Source: Seonamhaeicola sp. ML3 (lineage in GTDB: Bacteria > Bacteroidota > Bacteroidia > Flavobacteriales > Flavobacteriaceae). From it: DNA of 64,000 nt. A program made the position numbers and the translations under genes. A model generated the notes under the pieces. That model was not told the DNA's origin, searched no databases, and worked only from the letters and a program-made list of their open reading frames with translations. The stretch's first letter is position 1. Every line of letters begins with the position of its first letter. The DNA lies in NCBI RefSeq assembly GCF_023273855.1, contig NZ_CP096884.1, positions 2,108,001-2,172,000 of the forward strand, in the 5' to 3' direction. Below are positions 46,601-55,786 of this stretch, one piece after another.

Positions 46601-46702
46601 CGTGCATCGGGATCTCAAAACGGGAATGTTAATCAAGGGTTCGATTATGGTAACTACCCTAATATAGAATCGGTAACCTTTAGTTTAAACCTTAAGTTCT
46701 AA
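43685..46702 (+). CDS. SusC-family TonB-dependent oligosaccharide importer (first)
   Basis: Outer-membrane importer of 1005 aa. Signal peptide (ending GASAQ), carboxypeptidase-like regulatory domain (ISGKVTSSSDGMTLPGVNVVVKGTT), the family motif DEVVVVGYGARKKSDITGS, a plug domain with LKDASATAIYGSRGANGVILVTTKKG, and a 22-strand barrel ending VTFSLNLKF. Pairs with the susD gene 9 bp downstream and with GH88; the three likely form one operon. The signal for its induction is probably read by the upstream HTCS. Confidence 0.95.
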   Translation: MKKMKQLKGTLFLVFCFCFILGASAQEKTISGKVTSSSDGMTLPGVNVVVKGTTTGAATDFDGNYSINVPDANATLVFSYVGYVTQEIPVGSKSEIDVALVEDAASLDEVVVVGYGARKKSDITGSVSSVKSEEVTAFPVLDAQQALQGRAAGVAVQSNNGGEPGTPINVTIRGNTSINASSAALVVVDGFVGATYPQPGDIESVEVLKDASATAIYGSRGANGVILVTTKKGKKGKMTIELNSNYAVQSTSNRLDLLNADQFATYTRAINPSYTQADANTDWQDLIYTSGHTTNHQLSFSGGSDNMNYYVSGNYFDQKGVVINSGFERFSFLSNIDAQINDKLKLGFNAFGSRSNKEGVSTQANSGGRGSGDVISIAYRFAPDLGILDANGNNTFNSVGDDIDNPFAVATENVDETTEDIYRANFYGQYEIIEGLSFKSTFGFSSRNRTRGRFTPSTLITSAGDQGGIAGISNLKNTNILSENYLTYTKELGKGNLTVLAGYSYQKDRTVSNASGAEGFVTNSVSYFNLGTASTPLFPSSFLNEFEIQSQYGRINYDYDDKYLLTLTARRDGASNFAKNNKYAFFPSGAFGWKISNEDFLQDNNTISNLKLRVSYGVTGNPSIAPYQSLATLESIYAVTGDQTVNAVVSGRPANPNLKWESSYQTNFGIDLGLWQNRVSLSLDIYNIDTKDLIVGNSNTPEYTGFLRPNFLDNIGEINNRGVEITLATRNVRTDNFSWSTDINWSRNRNTVEKLFGSDVDFFLPSAAPGHFLQDETHILREGEPLGQFFGYEYRGVYQGGALPAGTATFSGAVAGDELFTDVDGSGEINSADRQIIGDPTQDWTFGFNNRFEYKDFDLGIFFQGAMGGDIYSFTLSELASGGSNATTEAVNAWTPSNTDTNVPSPATREKRMNSRFIYDGSYVRLKNIVLGYTLPSDVAEKLGMDNVRLSLSGQNLLTITDYPGTDPEVSYRASGSQNGNVNQGFDYGNYPNIESVTFSLNLKF

Positions 46703-46711
46703 AAAAATAAA

Positions 46712-48229
46712 ATGATGAAAAATTTAAAATATTTATTTCTATTGTTGGTATTACCAATTATAGGCTGTTCTGACCTAGAAGAAGAACCGGTTTCGGTTTT
46801 ATCTCCTGATGGATTTTTCAAGTCCATAAACGATGTACAAACTGCAATAAATGGTAGTTATGGTAACATGGCTACCGAGGCGTTTTGGGGCAGAAAGTTC
46901 TCCCTGCCATTATTGTTAAGAAGTGATATGGTAGGTATAGGTGATCAAGGTACTGCTGGAAGACGTAAAGATCATGACAACTTTGCTGTGGCAGATGATA
47001 ACGGCATGATTACCGCGTTTTGGCCAAGAGTTTATCAAATCATTGCAGGAGCTAATGAAGCTATTGCTGGTGGAAACGGACTGGGTCTTCCAGAGGAAAC
47101 ATTAAACCCAGTTGTTGCACAAGCACATTTTGTTAGAGCATATACCTACTTTCATATGGTGAGGCTTTTTGGGGATATACCTTATTTTGATAGTCCTGTA
47201 CAGGATATTGCATCGGCTTCTGAGATATCTAAGACATCTGAAGCTCAGGTATACGCCAATATCATAGCAGATTTAGAGTTTGCTAAGCAATGGTTGCCAG
47301 AAACACAGTCTTCTTCGGCATTACCCACTAAAGCTACAGCGGCAGGATATTTGGCCTTAGTGCACTTAACGCTTCAGGATTTTCAAAATGCTTATAACGA
47401 AGCCAAATTTGTAATTGATAACGAAGCTACATTTGGTTTAGAACTGGCTGCAGATTTTCAAGATCTTTTCGATGGAACTAAGCAAGGTGGTTTAAAAGAA
47501 GCTTTATTTAGCATAGATCATAACGGATTCAGAAACGGTAACTATGGGCAAGATTATATGCCAGCACTTACAGGGATTCGCGGAAACCAGTTTGGAGATA
47601 TTGGTGGCGGATGGTCTGTTGCCGTACCAAGTATAGAAGTATATAACCGTTGGGATGGTAGAGATTACCGTAAAGCAGTGAGTTTAGATACTACAGGTGT
47701 TTTTAACGGCTCTGTCGATAATTTTATGAATTTCCCAACGTATGATGCCAGAAACATTCAAAGTGCTTACATCGCTAAGTATGCGAGGTTTACAGGGCAA
47801 ACATCAAATGGTAACGGTCGTGGTTCTGAACACAACTATGCACAGTTGCGTTATGCAGAAGTATTGCTAATCGCTGCTGAGGCGCTTAATGAAGTATCTC
47901 CTGGAAGTACCGAAGCTGATGGTTATGTAAATAGAGTAAGAGCTCGTGCTAGAAATGGAAATGGTTCTAGTTTTCCTGCAGATGTTACACCAGGAATGTC
48001 TCAAGCAGATTTTAGAAACATGGTTATGGAAGAACGTAGATGGGAGTTAGCTTTCGAATTTAAGCGTTGGTACGATATTAAGAGACGTGATTTAGGAGCT
48101 ACAGCATTTGGTACTGGTGGCTTTGAAGAAAGACCAAACTTCTCAGCTGCAAGAGATTATCTGTATCCGCTACCTAACGATGAGTTACAGAGAAATCCAA
48201 ACTTAGAACCACAGAATCCAGGATACTAA
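46712..48229 (+). CDS. SusD-family glycan-binding lipoprotein (first)
   Basis: Surface lipoprotein of 505 aa that covers the SusC barrel and captures oligosaccharides. Lipobox IIGC (Cys20), TPR-rich SusD fold with AQAHFVRAYTYFHMVRLFGDIPY in the N-terminal half and the C-terminal RRWELAFEFKRWYDIKRRDLG, both family signatures. Located between susC and GH88. Confidence 0.94.
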   Translation: MMKNLKYLFLLLVLPIIGCSDLEEEPVSVLSPDGFFKSINDVQTAINGSYGNMATEAFWGRKFSLPLLLRSDMVGIGDQGTAGRRKDHDNFAVADDNGMITAFWPRVYQIIAGANEAIAGGNGLGLPEETLNPVVAQAHFVRAYTYFHMVRLFGDIPYFDSPVQDIASASEISKTSEAQVYANIIADLEFAKQWLPETQSSSALPTKATAAGYLALVHLTLQDFQNAYNEAKFVIDNEATFGLELAADFQDLFDGTKQGGLKEALFSIDHNGFRNGNYGQDYMPALTGIRGNQFGDIGGGWSVAVPSIEVYNRWDGRDYRKAVSLDTTGVFNGSVDNFMNFPTYDARNIQSAYIAKYARFTGQTSNGNGRGSEHNYAQLRYAEVLLIAAEALNEVSPGSTEADGYVNRVRARARNGNGSSFPADVTPGMSQADFRNMVMEERRWELAFEFKRWYDIKRRDLGATAFGTGGFEERPNFSAARDYLYPLPNDELQRNPNLEPQNPGY

Positions 48230-48244
48230 TATTATAGTTTTTAT

Positions 48245-49435
48245 ATGATTAGAGTTAGTTTTTTCATTATGGGGTTTACATTGCTTTTTATAGCGTGTAA
48301 GCCCGGTGATGAAAAGAAGAAAGATAGTGTTTCAAATGAAGATGAGATAAACAATCTAATTAAAAAGAGGTATTCTAAATTTTTGGATTATGAACTTGAT
48401 TCCACAGCATTTGCTAGAAGTTACAATCCAAAGACCAATACCATTAAAAAAGTACCCTCAAGTAATTGGACCAGTGGTTTTTTTGCGGGTAATTTTTGGC
48501 AGATTTATAGGCTTACTGGTGATGACTCTTTCAAGGAAAGCGCCAAAGCATGGACTGCCTTTGTTGAAAGAGAGAAGTACAATGACAGAACACATGATAT
48601 GGGATTCAAGATATTCTGTAGTTATGGTAATGGTTTAAAAGTTGAAGCTAACAAAGCGTACGAAGATATCATAGTTAAAAGCGCTAAAACTTTAGCAACT
48701 CGATTCGATGAGAATATAGGTAGTATTCGATCTTGGGATTGGAATGAAGATGTTTGGCAATTTCCTGTCATTATCGACAATATGATGAACTTAGAGTTGT
48801 TGTTTGAAGCTACTAAAATATCAGGAGACAGTACCTTTCATAAAATAGCAGAACGACATGCCGTTACAACATTAAAAAATCATTTTAGAGAGGATGGAAG
48901 CACGTGGCACGTATTGGATTATGATACTATCTCAGGAAATGTTAGAGCACGAGTAACCCATCAGGGCATTCATGATGATTCTGCTTGGGCTAGAGGACAG
49001 GCTTGGGCCATAAACGGCTTTACAACAACGTACAGATATACAAAGGATAAGAGATTTTTAAATCGTGCAGTAGCTACGGCAAATTACTTTATAAATCATA
49101 AGAATTTACCAGAAGATGGTATTCCATATTGGGATTTTGATCATCCAGATATTCCAAACACCTCAAGAGATGTTTCGGCTGCTGCCATAGTTGCTTCAGG
49201 ATTAACTGAGCTCTATCAATATACTAAAGATGATACTTTTATAAATTACAGTAAAAAAGTAGCTGAAAGTCTAAAATCAACAGGCTATATATTGCCTGAA
49301 GATTTGGATGTACCTTTTATTTTGGATCACAGCTTTGGAGATTGGTCACATAAGGTAGAGATGGATGAACCTATAGTTTATGGAGACTATTATTTTCTAG
49401 AGCTCCTTATTAGGTTGAAAGCGTTGGGTTTTTAA
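48245..49435 (+). CDS. GH88 unsaturated glucuronyl hydrolase (lipoprotein)
   Basis: Removes 4,5-unsaturated uronate from the non-reducing end of lyase-made oligosaccharides; 396 aa. Lipoprotein signal (FIAC, Cys18). The alpha6/alpha6-barrel motifs are seen: SNWTSGFFAG, THDMGF with Asp118, VIIDNMMNLELL with Asp178 (the two Asp of GH88 catalysis), HQGIHDDSAWARGQAWAING, and RDVSAAAIVASGL. It ends the first susC operon, and promoter site 3 follows immediately. Substrate class (glycosaminoglycan-, ulvan- or gellan-like) cannot be read from the sequence. Confidence 0.9.
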   Translation: MIRVSFFIMGFTLLFIACKPGDEKKKDSVSNEDEINNLIKKRYSKFLDYELDSTAFARSYNPKTNTIKKVPSSNWTSGFFAGNFWQIYRLTGDDSFKESAKAWTAFVEREKYNDRTHDMGFKIFCSYGNGLKVEANKAYEDIIVKSAKTLATRFDENIGSIRSWDWNEDVWQFPVIIDNMMNLELLFEATKISGDSTFHKIAERHAVTTLKNHFREDGSTWHVLDYDTISGNVRARVTHQGIHDDSAWARGQAWAINGFTTTYRYTKDKRFLNRAVATANYFINHKNLPEDGIPYWDFDHPDIPNTSRDVSAAAIVASGLTELYQYTKDDTFINYSKKVAESLKSTGYILPEDLDVPFILDHSFGDWSHKVEMDEPIVYGDYYFLELLIRLKALGF

Positions 49436-49480
49436 CAGGACGGAGCAGGACATTTAGCCTTGCGCACTTTAATACATTTA
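49436..49480 (+). promoter_or_regulatory. CAGGAYA tandem-repeat promoter, site 3 (GH2 gene)
   Basis: CAGGACGGAGCAGGACA (49436-49452), beginning at the base after the GH88 stop, and -7 box TACATTTA (49473-49480), again 27 bp after the second repeat start. The leader holds an imperfect hairpin (49499-49532). Confidence 0.7.
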
Positions 49481-49560
49481 CAACTAAGATTAACAATTAA
49501 AGGTTTCCAGAAAATCAGTTTTGGAACCCTTTGGTTGTTTCAATAATAGAACACTTTAAA

Positions 49561-51975
49561 ATGAGGTTAATAAAATCAGTTTATCAGTTTATTACTGCTA
49601 TTGCTATTGTTTTGGTAACGTCGTGTGTCTCAAATTCTAATGAGCAGGCGGTACGAAGTAAAACTAACATCAATGATAATTGGTTTTATTTAGAGAATAA
49701 TACGGAGTCTATAAACGATGCGCTTAAGTATGAAAATTGGGAAACTATTAATTTGCCTCATAGCTGGAATGCATTAGATGCCACTGATGTAACACCTGGT
49801 TACAGAAGAAGTGCAAGTTGGTACAAAAAAGAATTAGAGCTATCAAGCATAGTTTCAGGGCAGTTGTATGAATTGTATTTTGAAGGTGTAAATATTGAAA
49901 GTGAGGTTTATGTAAACGGCACAAAAGTAGGAGGACACACCGGAGGATATATCGGTTTCCATGTTGATATAACTGATGCGATTTCTTCAGGAAAAAATGA
50001 AATATTAGTTAGGGTAGATAATAGTTTCAATCCCGAGGTTATACCTTCACAAAAAAGTGACTTTGTTATTTTTGGAGGCATTACTAGAGATGTATGGTTG
50101 GAAACGGTTCCAAAAAAGCACTTATATGATTTAAAAATCACAACACCCAATCTTTCAGAAGACCAAGCTAATCTAATAGCTACTTTTAACATAAACAACG
50201 TTGGTGCCAATAGCAAAGTTAAGGCTACACTATTAAGTAAGGAGGGTGAAGAGATAAAAACCCAAACTATAAATGCGTCAGATTCAGAACTTGCTTTCAG
50301 TTTCAATGCGCTAAAGGATATAAAGTTGTGGGATACCGAAAATCCAAACCTATATACATTTAATTTACAGCTTTTAGAAAACGGGGAAATTCAGGATGAA
50401 ATATCAGAACAGATAGGTTTTAGATGGTTCGAATTTAAAGATCACGGGGCCTTCTATTTAAATGGTAAACGCTTGTTATTAAGAGGTACGCACCGTCACG
50501 AAGAACACGCAGGTGTTGGAGCTGCAATGAGTAATGCCCAACATCGAGCCGATATGGAGCTTATTAAAGATATGGGAGCCAACTTCGTGAGATTAGCTCA
50601 TTATCCTCAAGACCCTGAAATCTATAAAACTTGTAATGAACTAGGCTTACTGGTTTGGGACGAGTTGCCCTGGTGTAGAGGTGGTTTAGGAAACGATGCA
50701 TGGCAAAAGAATACCAAAACCATGCTAAAGGAAATTATCGAACAAAATTACAACCACCCAAGTATTATATTATGGTCGTTAGGTAATGAGATATATTGGT
50801 TACCAGATTTTGAAAATGGTGATGATACTTCAAAAATTAATCAGTTCTTAAAAGAGCTACATGTTTACGCACATGAATTAGATCCTTCAAGAAAGACAGC
50901 CATTAGAAAATATTACGAAGGCGCAGATATTGTAGATGTGTTCTCCCCGTCAATATGGTCTGGATGGTATTCGGGGAGCTATAAAAGCTATCAAAAAGCA
51001 ATAGATCAGTACAAGGCACAATATCCGCATTTCCTTCATGCAGAGTATGGTGGTTCTAGTCATGTGGGAAGACACACCGAGAACCCTATAACTGGAGAAG
51101 GCAAAATACAATCAGACGGATGGGAAGAGGCTATTGTGCAAACAGATGTTGCCAATATAGCCCAAATAGGAGATTGGAGTGAAAATTATATAGTTGATTT
51201 ATTCGATTGGCATTTAAGGATTTCAGAAAACGATTCCACTTTTGTAGGGAACATTCAGTGGGCGTTCAAAGATTTTGCTACGCCTCTGAGACCAGAAAAT
51301 GCCATACCTTATATGAATCAAAAAGGATTAGTTGACCGAACCGGTAACCCTAAAGATGCGTTTTATGTATTTAAGAGTTATTGGGGCGATAAACCTTTTA
51401 CATATATAGAGTCTCATACCTGGACCGAAAGACAGGGACCTAAAGGAAAATCAAGAACAGTAAGTGTCTATAGTAATTGTCCTGAGGTAGAACTGTTCCT
51501 AAATGGTAAAAGTCTTGGGGTAAAGAAAAGGAATACCCTAGAATTTCCGGCGTCTGGTTTAAATTGGGAGTTGAATTTTTCTGAAGGTGAAAATAAATTG
51601 GTTTCTAAAGGAAAGTCTAAGTTAGGAAAAGAAGTTCAGGACGAACTAACTGTAAACTATAGATTTGAAAAGAATAAAAAGGCAAGGTCTTTAAAATTAA
51701 ACTACACAAAACTCGATAATGGAAATTATCTGGTTACTGCAACTGCACTAGATAAAAAAGGGCTTCGCTGTTTGGATTACGAGGAGTGTGTCTATTTTCA
51801 ATGTTTAAATGGAGGAAAGGCACTTGTAAGTCAAGGTACACCTACTGGTAGTGAAATCATTGAGATGGCCAACGGAAGCGCATCCATAGAAGTCATTAAA
51901 CACTCAGAAAACTCACCTCTAGAGGTTATGGTACTTAATCAAAGTTTTAAAGGGACTTATTTAACTATAGAGTAA
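49561..51975 (+). CDS. GH2 glycoside hydrolase (lipoprotein)
   Basis: Exo-acting beta-glycosidase of 804 aa. Lipobox LVTSC (Cys22) indicates a lipid anchor. Sugar-binding, Ig-like and TIM-barrel domains follow in the usual GH2 order. The acid/base is Glu410 in NHPSIILWSLGNE and the nucleophile Glu495 in FLHAEYGGSS. A C-terminal Ig-like region ends the protein. GH2 covers beta-galactosidases, beta-glucuronidases and others, and the motifs do not decide between them. The frame opens at TTG 49531, but ATG 49561 begins the signal peptide. It has its own promoter (site 3). Confidence 0.9.
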   Translation: MRLIKSVYQFITAIAIVLVTSCVSNSNEQAVRSKTNINDNWFYLENNTESINDALKYENWETINLPHSWNALDATDVTPGYRRSASWYKKELELSSIVSGQLYELYFEGVNIESEVYVNGTKVGGHTGGYIGFHVDITDAISSGKNEILVRVDNSFNPEVIPSQKSDFVIFGGITRDVWLETVPKKHLYDLKITTPNLSEDQANLIATFNINNVGANSKVKATLLSKEGEEIKTQTINASDSELAFSFNALKDIKLWDTENPNLYTFNLQLLENGEIQDEISEQIGFRWFEFKDHGAFYLNGKRLLLRGTHRHEEHAGVGAAMSNAQHRADMELIKDMGANFVRLAHYPQDPEIYKTCNELGLLVWDELPWCRGGLGNDAWQKNTKTMLKEIIEQNYNHPSIILWSLGNEIYWLPDFENGDDTSKINQFLKELHVYAHELDPSRKTAIRKYYEGADIVDVFSPSIWSGWYSGSYKSYQKAIDQYKAQYPHFLHAEYGGSSHVGRHTENPITGEGKIQSDGWEEAIVQTDVANIAQIGDWSENYIVDLFDWHLRISENDSTFVGNIQWAFKDFATPLRPENAIPYMNQKGLVDRTGNPKDAFYVFKSYWGDKPFTYIESHTWTERQGPKGKSRTVSVYSNCPEVELFLNGKSLGVKKRNTLEFPASGLNWELNFSEGENKLVSKGKSKLGKEVQDELTVNYRFEKNKKARSLKLNYTKLDNGNYLVTATALDKKGLRCLDYEECVYFQCLNGGKALVSQGTPTGSEIIEMANGSASIEVIKHSENSPLEVMVLNQSFKGTYLTIE

Positions 51976-52611
51976 TTACAAAAGAACTCATTACTCTTAC
52001 CAAAAACCACCTAGAGTAGAAAATCATAAATAATAAATCTACAAGGTTTTACAGAGTGAACTGAATAATAGTTTGCCCAGGAGATTAAAATATAATTAGA
52101 TTAGTTTTTTAGTTGTGATAAAAAGGGTTAGTTCAAAACTCAAAGTTTATCTCCGAGGTTACACTTGTATTCTGAGAAATAAGCTCTGTTTGCCTTTCTA
52201 TTTTGCAATATCTATTATTGCCAATTAAATATTTTGTCCTAACATTATTTTCTGTCCATATTCAACTGAGTAAACAATTTCTTCATAATTGTCCTCTTCC
52301 ATAATATACTTATCATAAGTCTAATTGGTTGAAAAATCAATTTTTCAACGACATTAACTAGCTTAAAAAAGATTTTATACTTCTAAAAAAACTGATTTAA
52401 TTATCATTGAGTTTATAATAGTAATGGATTTCAAGGTATTATAAAAAAAGAAATAGCTTTTTTGTTAAAACAGGACAGTCGACAGGATAGAGCAGGATAC
52501 GAACTTTAACAGTTATTAGTAAAATTGTTACTTAATTATTATGTCATTAAGTTAAACTTACGTTAAATTGGGCTTACTTAATGCATTCTAAACTAAGTAA
52601 AACTATAATTT
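51976..52611 (+). other. Gene-free region before the second Sus block
   Basis: In these 636 bp I see no credible gene. It holds a perfect inverted repeat with 10-bp arms (GTTGAAAAAT, spacer CA, its complement; 52328-52349), and promoter site 4 with three repeat units (52471-52527). The rest is AT-rich and unassigned; an antisense RNA cannot be excluded. Confidence 0.6.
52471..52527 (+). promoter_or_regulatory. CAGGAYA tandem-repeat promoter, site 4 (second Sus block)
   Basis: Three units: CAGGACA at 52471, then CAGGATAGAGCAGGATA at 52483-52499. The -7 box TAAAATTG (52520-52527) is 27 bp after the start of the last unit. The extra unit is offset 12 bp instead of 10. Confidence 0.7.
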
Positions 52612-55600
52612 ATGTTAAAACTAAAACTCAAAATGAAACAAAATTTAACAAGAAAATTTCCTGTTTCTTTCTTGACGTTGCTATTGGTATTGATACTTTG
52701 CGGTTTCTCTACGGGTAGCCTACAGGCTCAAGAAAAAGTCTCTGGTGTTGTAAAAGATGTTAGTGGGGTCCCATTGCCGGGTGTAAGTGTTCTGCAAAAA
52801 GGAACCACTCGAGGAGCTTCTACAGATTTTGACGGGAACTATTCGCTTGAATTAACCTCGGGCGAAAAAACTTTAGTGTTTTCTTACCTTGGATTTCAAA
52901 ATGTGGAAATCAAAGTAAATGGTAGAACAACCATCAATGTAACTTTAGAAGAAGACGTTGAGAGTCTCGATGAAGTGGTTATTGTTGGTTATGGTACTCA
53001 GAAGAAAGAAAGTGTAGTTGGGGCGATTTCCCAAATTAAGGGTGATGAATTACAAGAGTTAAACTCAGGTATTACTAACGTAGAGCAAGCCTTACAAGGT
53101 AATTTACCAGGTGTGGTTGCTATACAAGGTAGTGGTGTTCCTGGTAGAAATGATATGCAGATCTTTATTCGTGGTCAAGCATCATGGAATGGTTCAGGGC
53201 AGCCTTTAATACTTGTTGATGGTGCGCCAAGGGATATTGATAATATCGATTTTAACGATATTGAAAACCTATCTGTACTTAAAGATGCCTCTGCTACAGC
53301 GGTTTATGGTGTTCAGGGTGCTAATGGTGTTATTTTAATTACTACTAAAAGAGGACAAAAAGGAAAGGCACAACTGTCCTTACAGACCAACCTTACTACA
53401 AAATTTGTTTCTAAGTTACCAGAAAAACTAGATGTTTTCGATGCTATTATGGAAGCGAATTCATCTATCCTGCGTGAGCTTCCTCATAGTGAAGATTCTT
53501 GGAATAATTACCGACCTATAGCCATTGCAGATAGATTTCGTAATCCGGCAAGTCCAGAAGAAGCTTTGGTTTTTCCTAATGTAGATTGGCGTGATGTACT
53601 TGTAAAAGATTTTGCTCAAGACTATCGTGTTAATTTATCTGTACGTGGTGGTGGAAACAACGCTAGGTATTTTGGAAGTTTAGCTTACCAAAAGGTGTCC
53701 GATATTTTTGATGGTAATAGTTATGATACAGGTAAAAGCTATGAGAGTGGTTTTGCTTATGATAGATTTAACTACCGAAGTAATATTGACTTTGATATCA
53801 CTAAAACGACTCAGTTTTCTGTAAGACTTGGTGGGTTTTATGGTATTCAAAAAACGCCTGGAAATATAAACTTGGTAACCAATTCGATTTACGAGTTGGC
53901 TCCAAATGCTTACACACCGCTTTTTCCTGATGGTGCATTTGGTAGAGACGACAGAGATATTTTTGCAAATTCTAACCCTTTAGTTGTTTTAACAAATACA
54001 GGATACACTACTACCAATACCTTTAGTATAAATACAGACTTTGTTTTAAAACAGAAATTAGACTTTATAACTAAGGGCTTATCGTTTCAAGGACGTCTTT
54101 CTTTAGATAACCAATCTCAAAGTAGACAGGTTTTGAGTGATCCAGGAGGAGATGGTCAAGAAAATGTTAGGTATCGTGTATATAACGAAGATTTTGAAGA
54201 GCGTATTGAATCGCCAAATGGTGTGAATGATTTTGGTTTTGTACCATTTCCATGGACATTGGGCGCTACAAACATTCAAGATGGTACTATTAGACGTAAC
54301 TTACTATACGATTTTTCATTTAACTATAACAAAACCTTTGCAGATAAACATGCTGTAACAGGATTGGTTTTATTAAGACGTCAACAACGTGCTACTGGTA
54401 ATGGTTTCCCTGTTTTTCGTGAAGACTGGGTTAGTAGGGTAACTTACGATTACGATAAAAGATATTTCTTAGATATTAGTGGTGCTTACAACGGGTCTGA
54501 AAAATATGGTCCAGGCTTCCGTTTTGAGCTCTTCCCTGCCGTAGCTGCTGGTTGGACAGTATCTAATGAGGCATTCATGGAAGACGTAGATTGGATAAAT
54601 CTATTAAAATTTAGAGGGTCTTATGGTTTAATTGGTGATGATAGTGGTGGAGGTAGATTTGAATACCAAAAAACTTGGAACATTGGTGGTGGAGCTTTTA
54701 TAAATCCAAATGCTTCCAACACACGTTCAGATTATGAGTTTTATAGAGAAGCTAATGTTGGTAACCCTAACCTACAATGGGAAACAGCTGTAAAATATAA
54801 CATTGCTGCAGAGCTAGGGTTATTTAATAACGCAATAAAAGCAGAAGTAGACTTTTTTGGTGAAGATCGTAGTGATATCTTAATACCAAGTAGTCAAAGA
54901 GCTGTTCCAGAATGGTTTGGAGCTAACCCACCTGCATTTAATAGAGGTAAAGTTGAAGTGCGTGGTTATGAAATTGTGTTAAGAGCTAACCATACCTTTG
55001 CTAATGGACTTAACATTTTTAGTAATTTTAACTTCACACAAGCCAAAGATGTAGTAATCGACAGAGAAGATCCAGAATTACGTCCGTTTTACCAAAAAGC
55101 GGCAGGCTATCCTATTGGTCAGCAAAGAGGCGCTATTCCTGGAGAGATTTTGGGAAGTTTAGATGATTTATATAGTTCAACGCCTTTAGTAAATGGGCAA
55201 GAATTTCTTCGTACAGGGTATTATAACGTAGTTGATTATGATGGAGATGGTGTATACAATGGGGCTTTCGATAATGTGCCATTTGGTTTTCCAACGCGTC
55301 CACAAAGAACTTGGGCTGCTACTGTTGGGGCGAAATACAAAGGATTGAGTCTTACGTTACAATTCTATGGTACACAAAATGCTAGTAGACAATATACTAG
55401 TAGAACGTTCTCAAATCGAATAGATACATTTTTTGAGCACGAAAGAAATTATTGGACAAAAGATAATCCTACGGCAACAAGAACACAACCGCAGTTTGCT
55501 TTTGGTCAAGGAGCAAACGATCCAAGAGAGCAGTGGTTTGACGGTTCTTTAACAAGATTAAGAGCTATAGCATTAAACTACAGAGTTCCAAAAAAGACTT

Positions 55601-55776
55601 GTGAAAAATTAGGAGTTAAAGCACTAAGTATCTTTGCTAATGGTAATAACTTGTTCTTATGGACAGATTTACCAGACGATAGGGAGTTTAACAGTAGTCA
55701 AACTCAAGATTCGAGATTTAGAGGAGATTATCCTACTATGGCACAATTTAATGTCGGTTTTAATTTAGATTTTTAA
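52612..55776 (+). CDS. SusC-family TonB-dependent importer (second)
   Basis: Outer-membrane importer of 1054 aa: signal peptide (ending SLQAQ), regulatory domain VSGVVKDVSGVPLPGVSVLQKGTT, DEVVIVGYGTQKKESVVGA, plug with LKDASATAVYGVQGANGVILITTKRG, barrel ending FNVGFNLDF. A second in-frame ATG (52633) would also leave a signal peptide. It is followed 10 bp later by its susD partner. First gene behind promoter site 4. Confidence 0.95.
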   Translation: MLKLKLKMKQNLTRKFPVSFLTLLLVLILCGFSTGSLQAQEKVSGVVKDVSGVPLPGVSVLQKGTTRGASTDFDGNYSLELTSGEKTLVFSYLGFQNVEIKVNGRTTINVTLEEDVESLDEVVIVGYGTQKKESVVGAISQIKGDELQELNSGITNVEQALQGNLPGVVAIQGSGVPGRNDMQIFIRGQASWNGSGQPLILVDGAPRDIDNIDFNDIENLSVLKDASATAVYGVQGANGVILITTKRGQKGKAQLSLQTNLTTKFVSKLPEKLDVFDAIMEANSSILRELPHSEDSWNNYRPIAIADRFRNPASPEEALVFPNVDWRDVLVKDFAQDYRVNLSVRGGGNNARYFGSLAYQKVSDIFDGNSYDTGKSYESGFAYDRFNYRSNIDFDITKTTQFSVRLGGFYGIQKTPGNINLVTNSIYELAPNAYTPLFPDGAFGRDDRDIFANSNPLVVLTNTGYTTTNTFSINTDFVLKQKLDFITKGLSFQGRLSLDNQSQSRQVLSDPGGDGQENVRYRVYNEDFEERIESPNGVNDFGFVPFPWTLGATNIQDGTIRRNLLYDFSFNYNKTFADKHAVTGLVLLRRQQRATGNGFPVFREDWVSRVTYDYDKRYFLDISGAYNGSEKYGPGFRFELFPAVAAGWTVSNEAFMEDVDWINLLKFRGSYGLIGDDSGGGRFEYQKTWNIGGGAFINPNASNTRSDYEFYREANVGNPNLQWETAVKYNIAAELGLFNNAIKAEVDFFGEDRSDILIPSSQRAVPEWFGANPPAFNRGKVEVRGYEIVLRANHTFANGLNIFSNFNFTQAKDVVIDREDPELRPFYQKAAGYPIGQQRGAIPGEILGSLDDLYSSTPLVNGQEFLRTGYYNVVDYDGDGVYNGAFDNVPFGFPTRPQRTWAATVGAKYKGLSLTLQFYGTQNASRQYTSRTFSNRIDTFFEHERNYWTKDNPTATRTQPQFAFGQGANDPREQWFDGSLTRLRAIALNYRVPKKTCEKLGVKALSIFANGNNLFLWTDLPDDREFNSSQTQDSRFRGDYPTMAQFNVGFNLDF

Positions 55777-55786
55777 AAAAAGAGAT

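Noticed and set aside
49499-49532. Terminator between GH88 and GH2
   Set aside because: The hairpin has a mismatch and no T-run, and lies downstream of promoter site 3, i.e. inside the GH2 leader.
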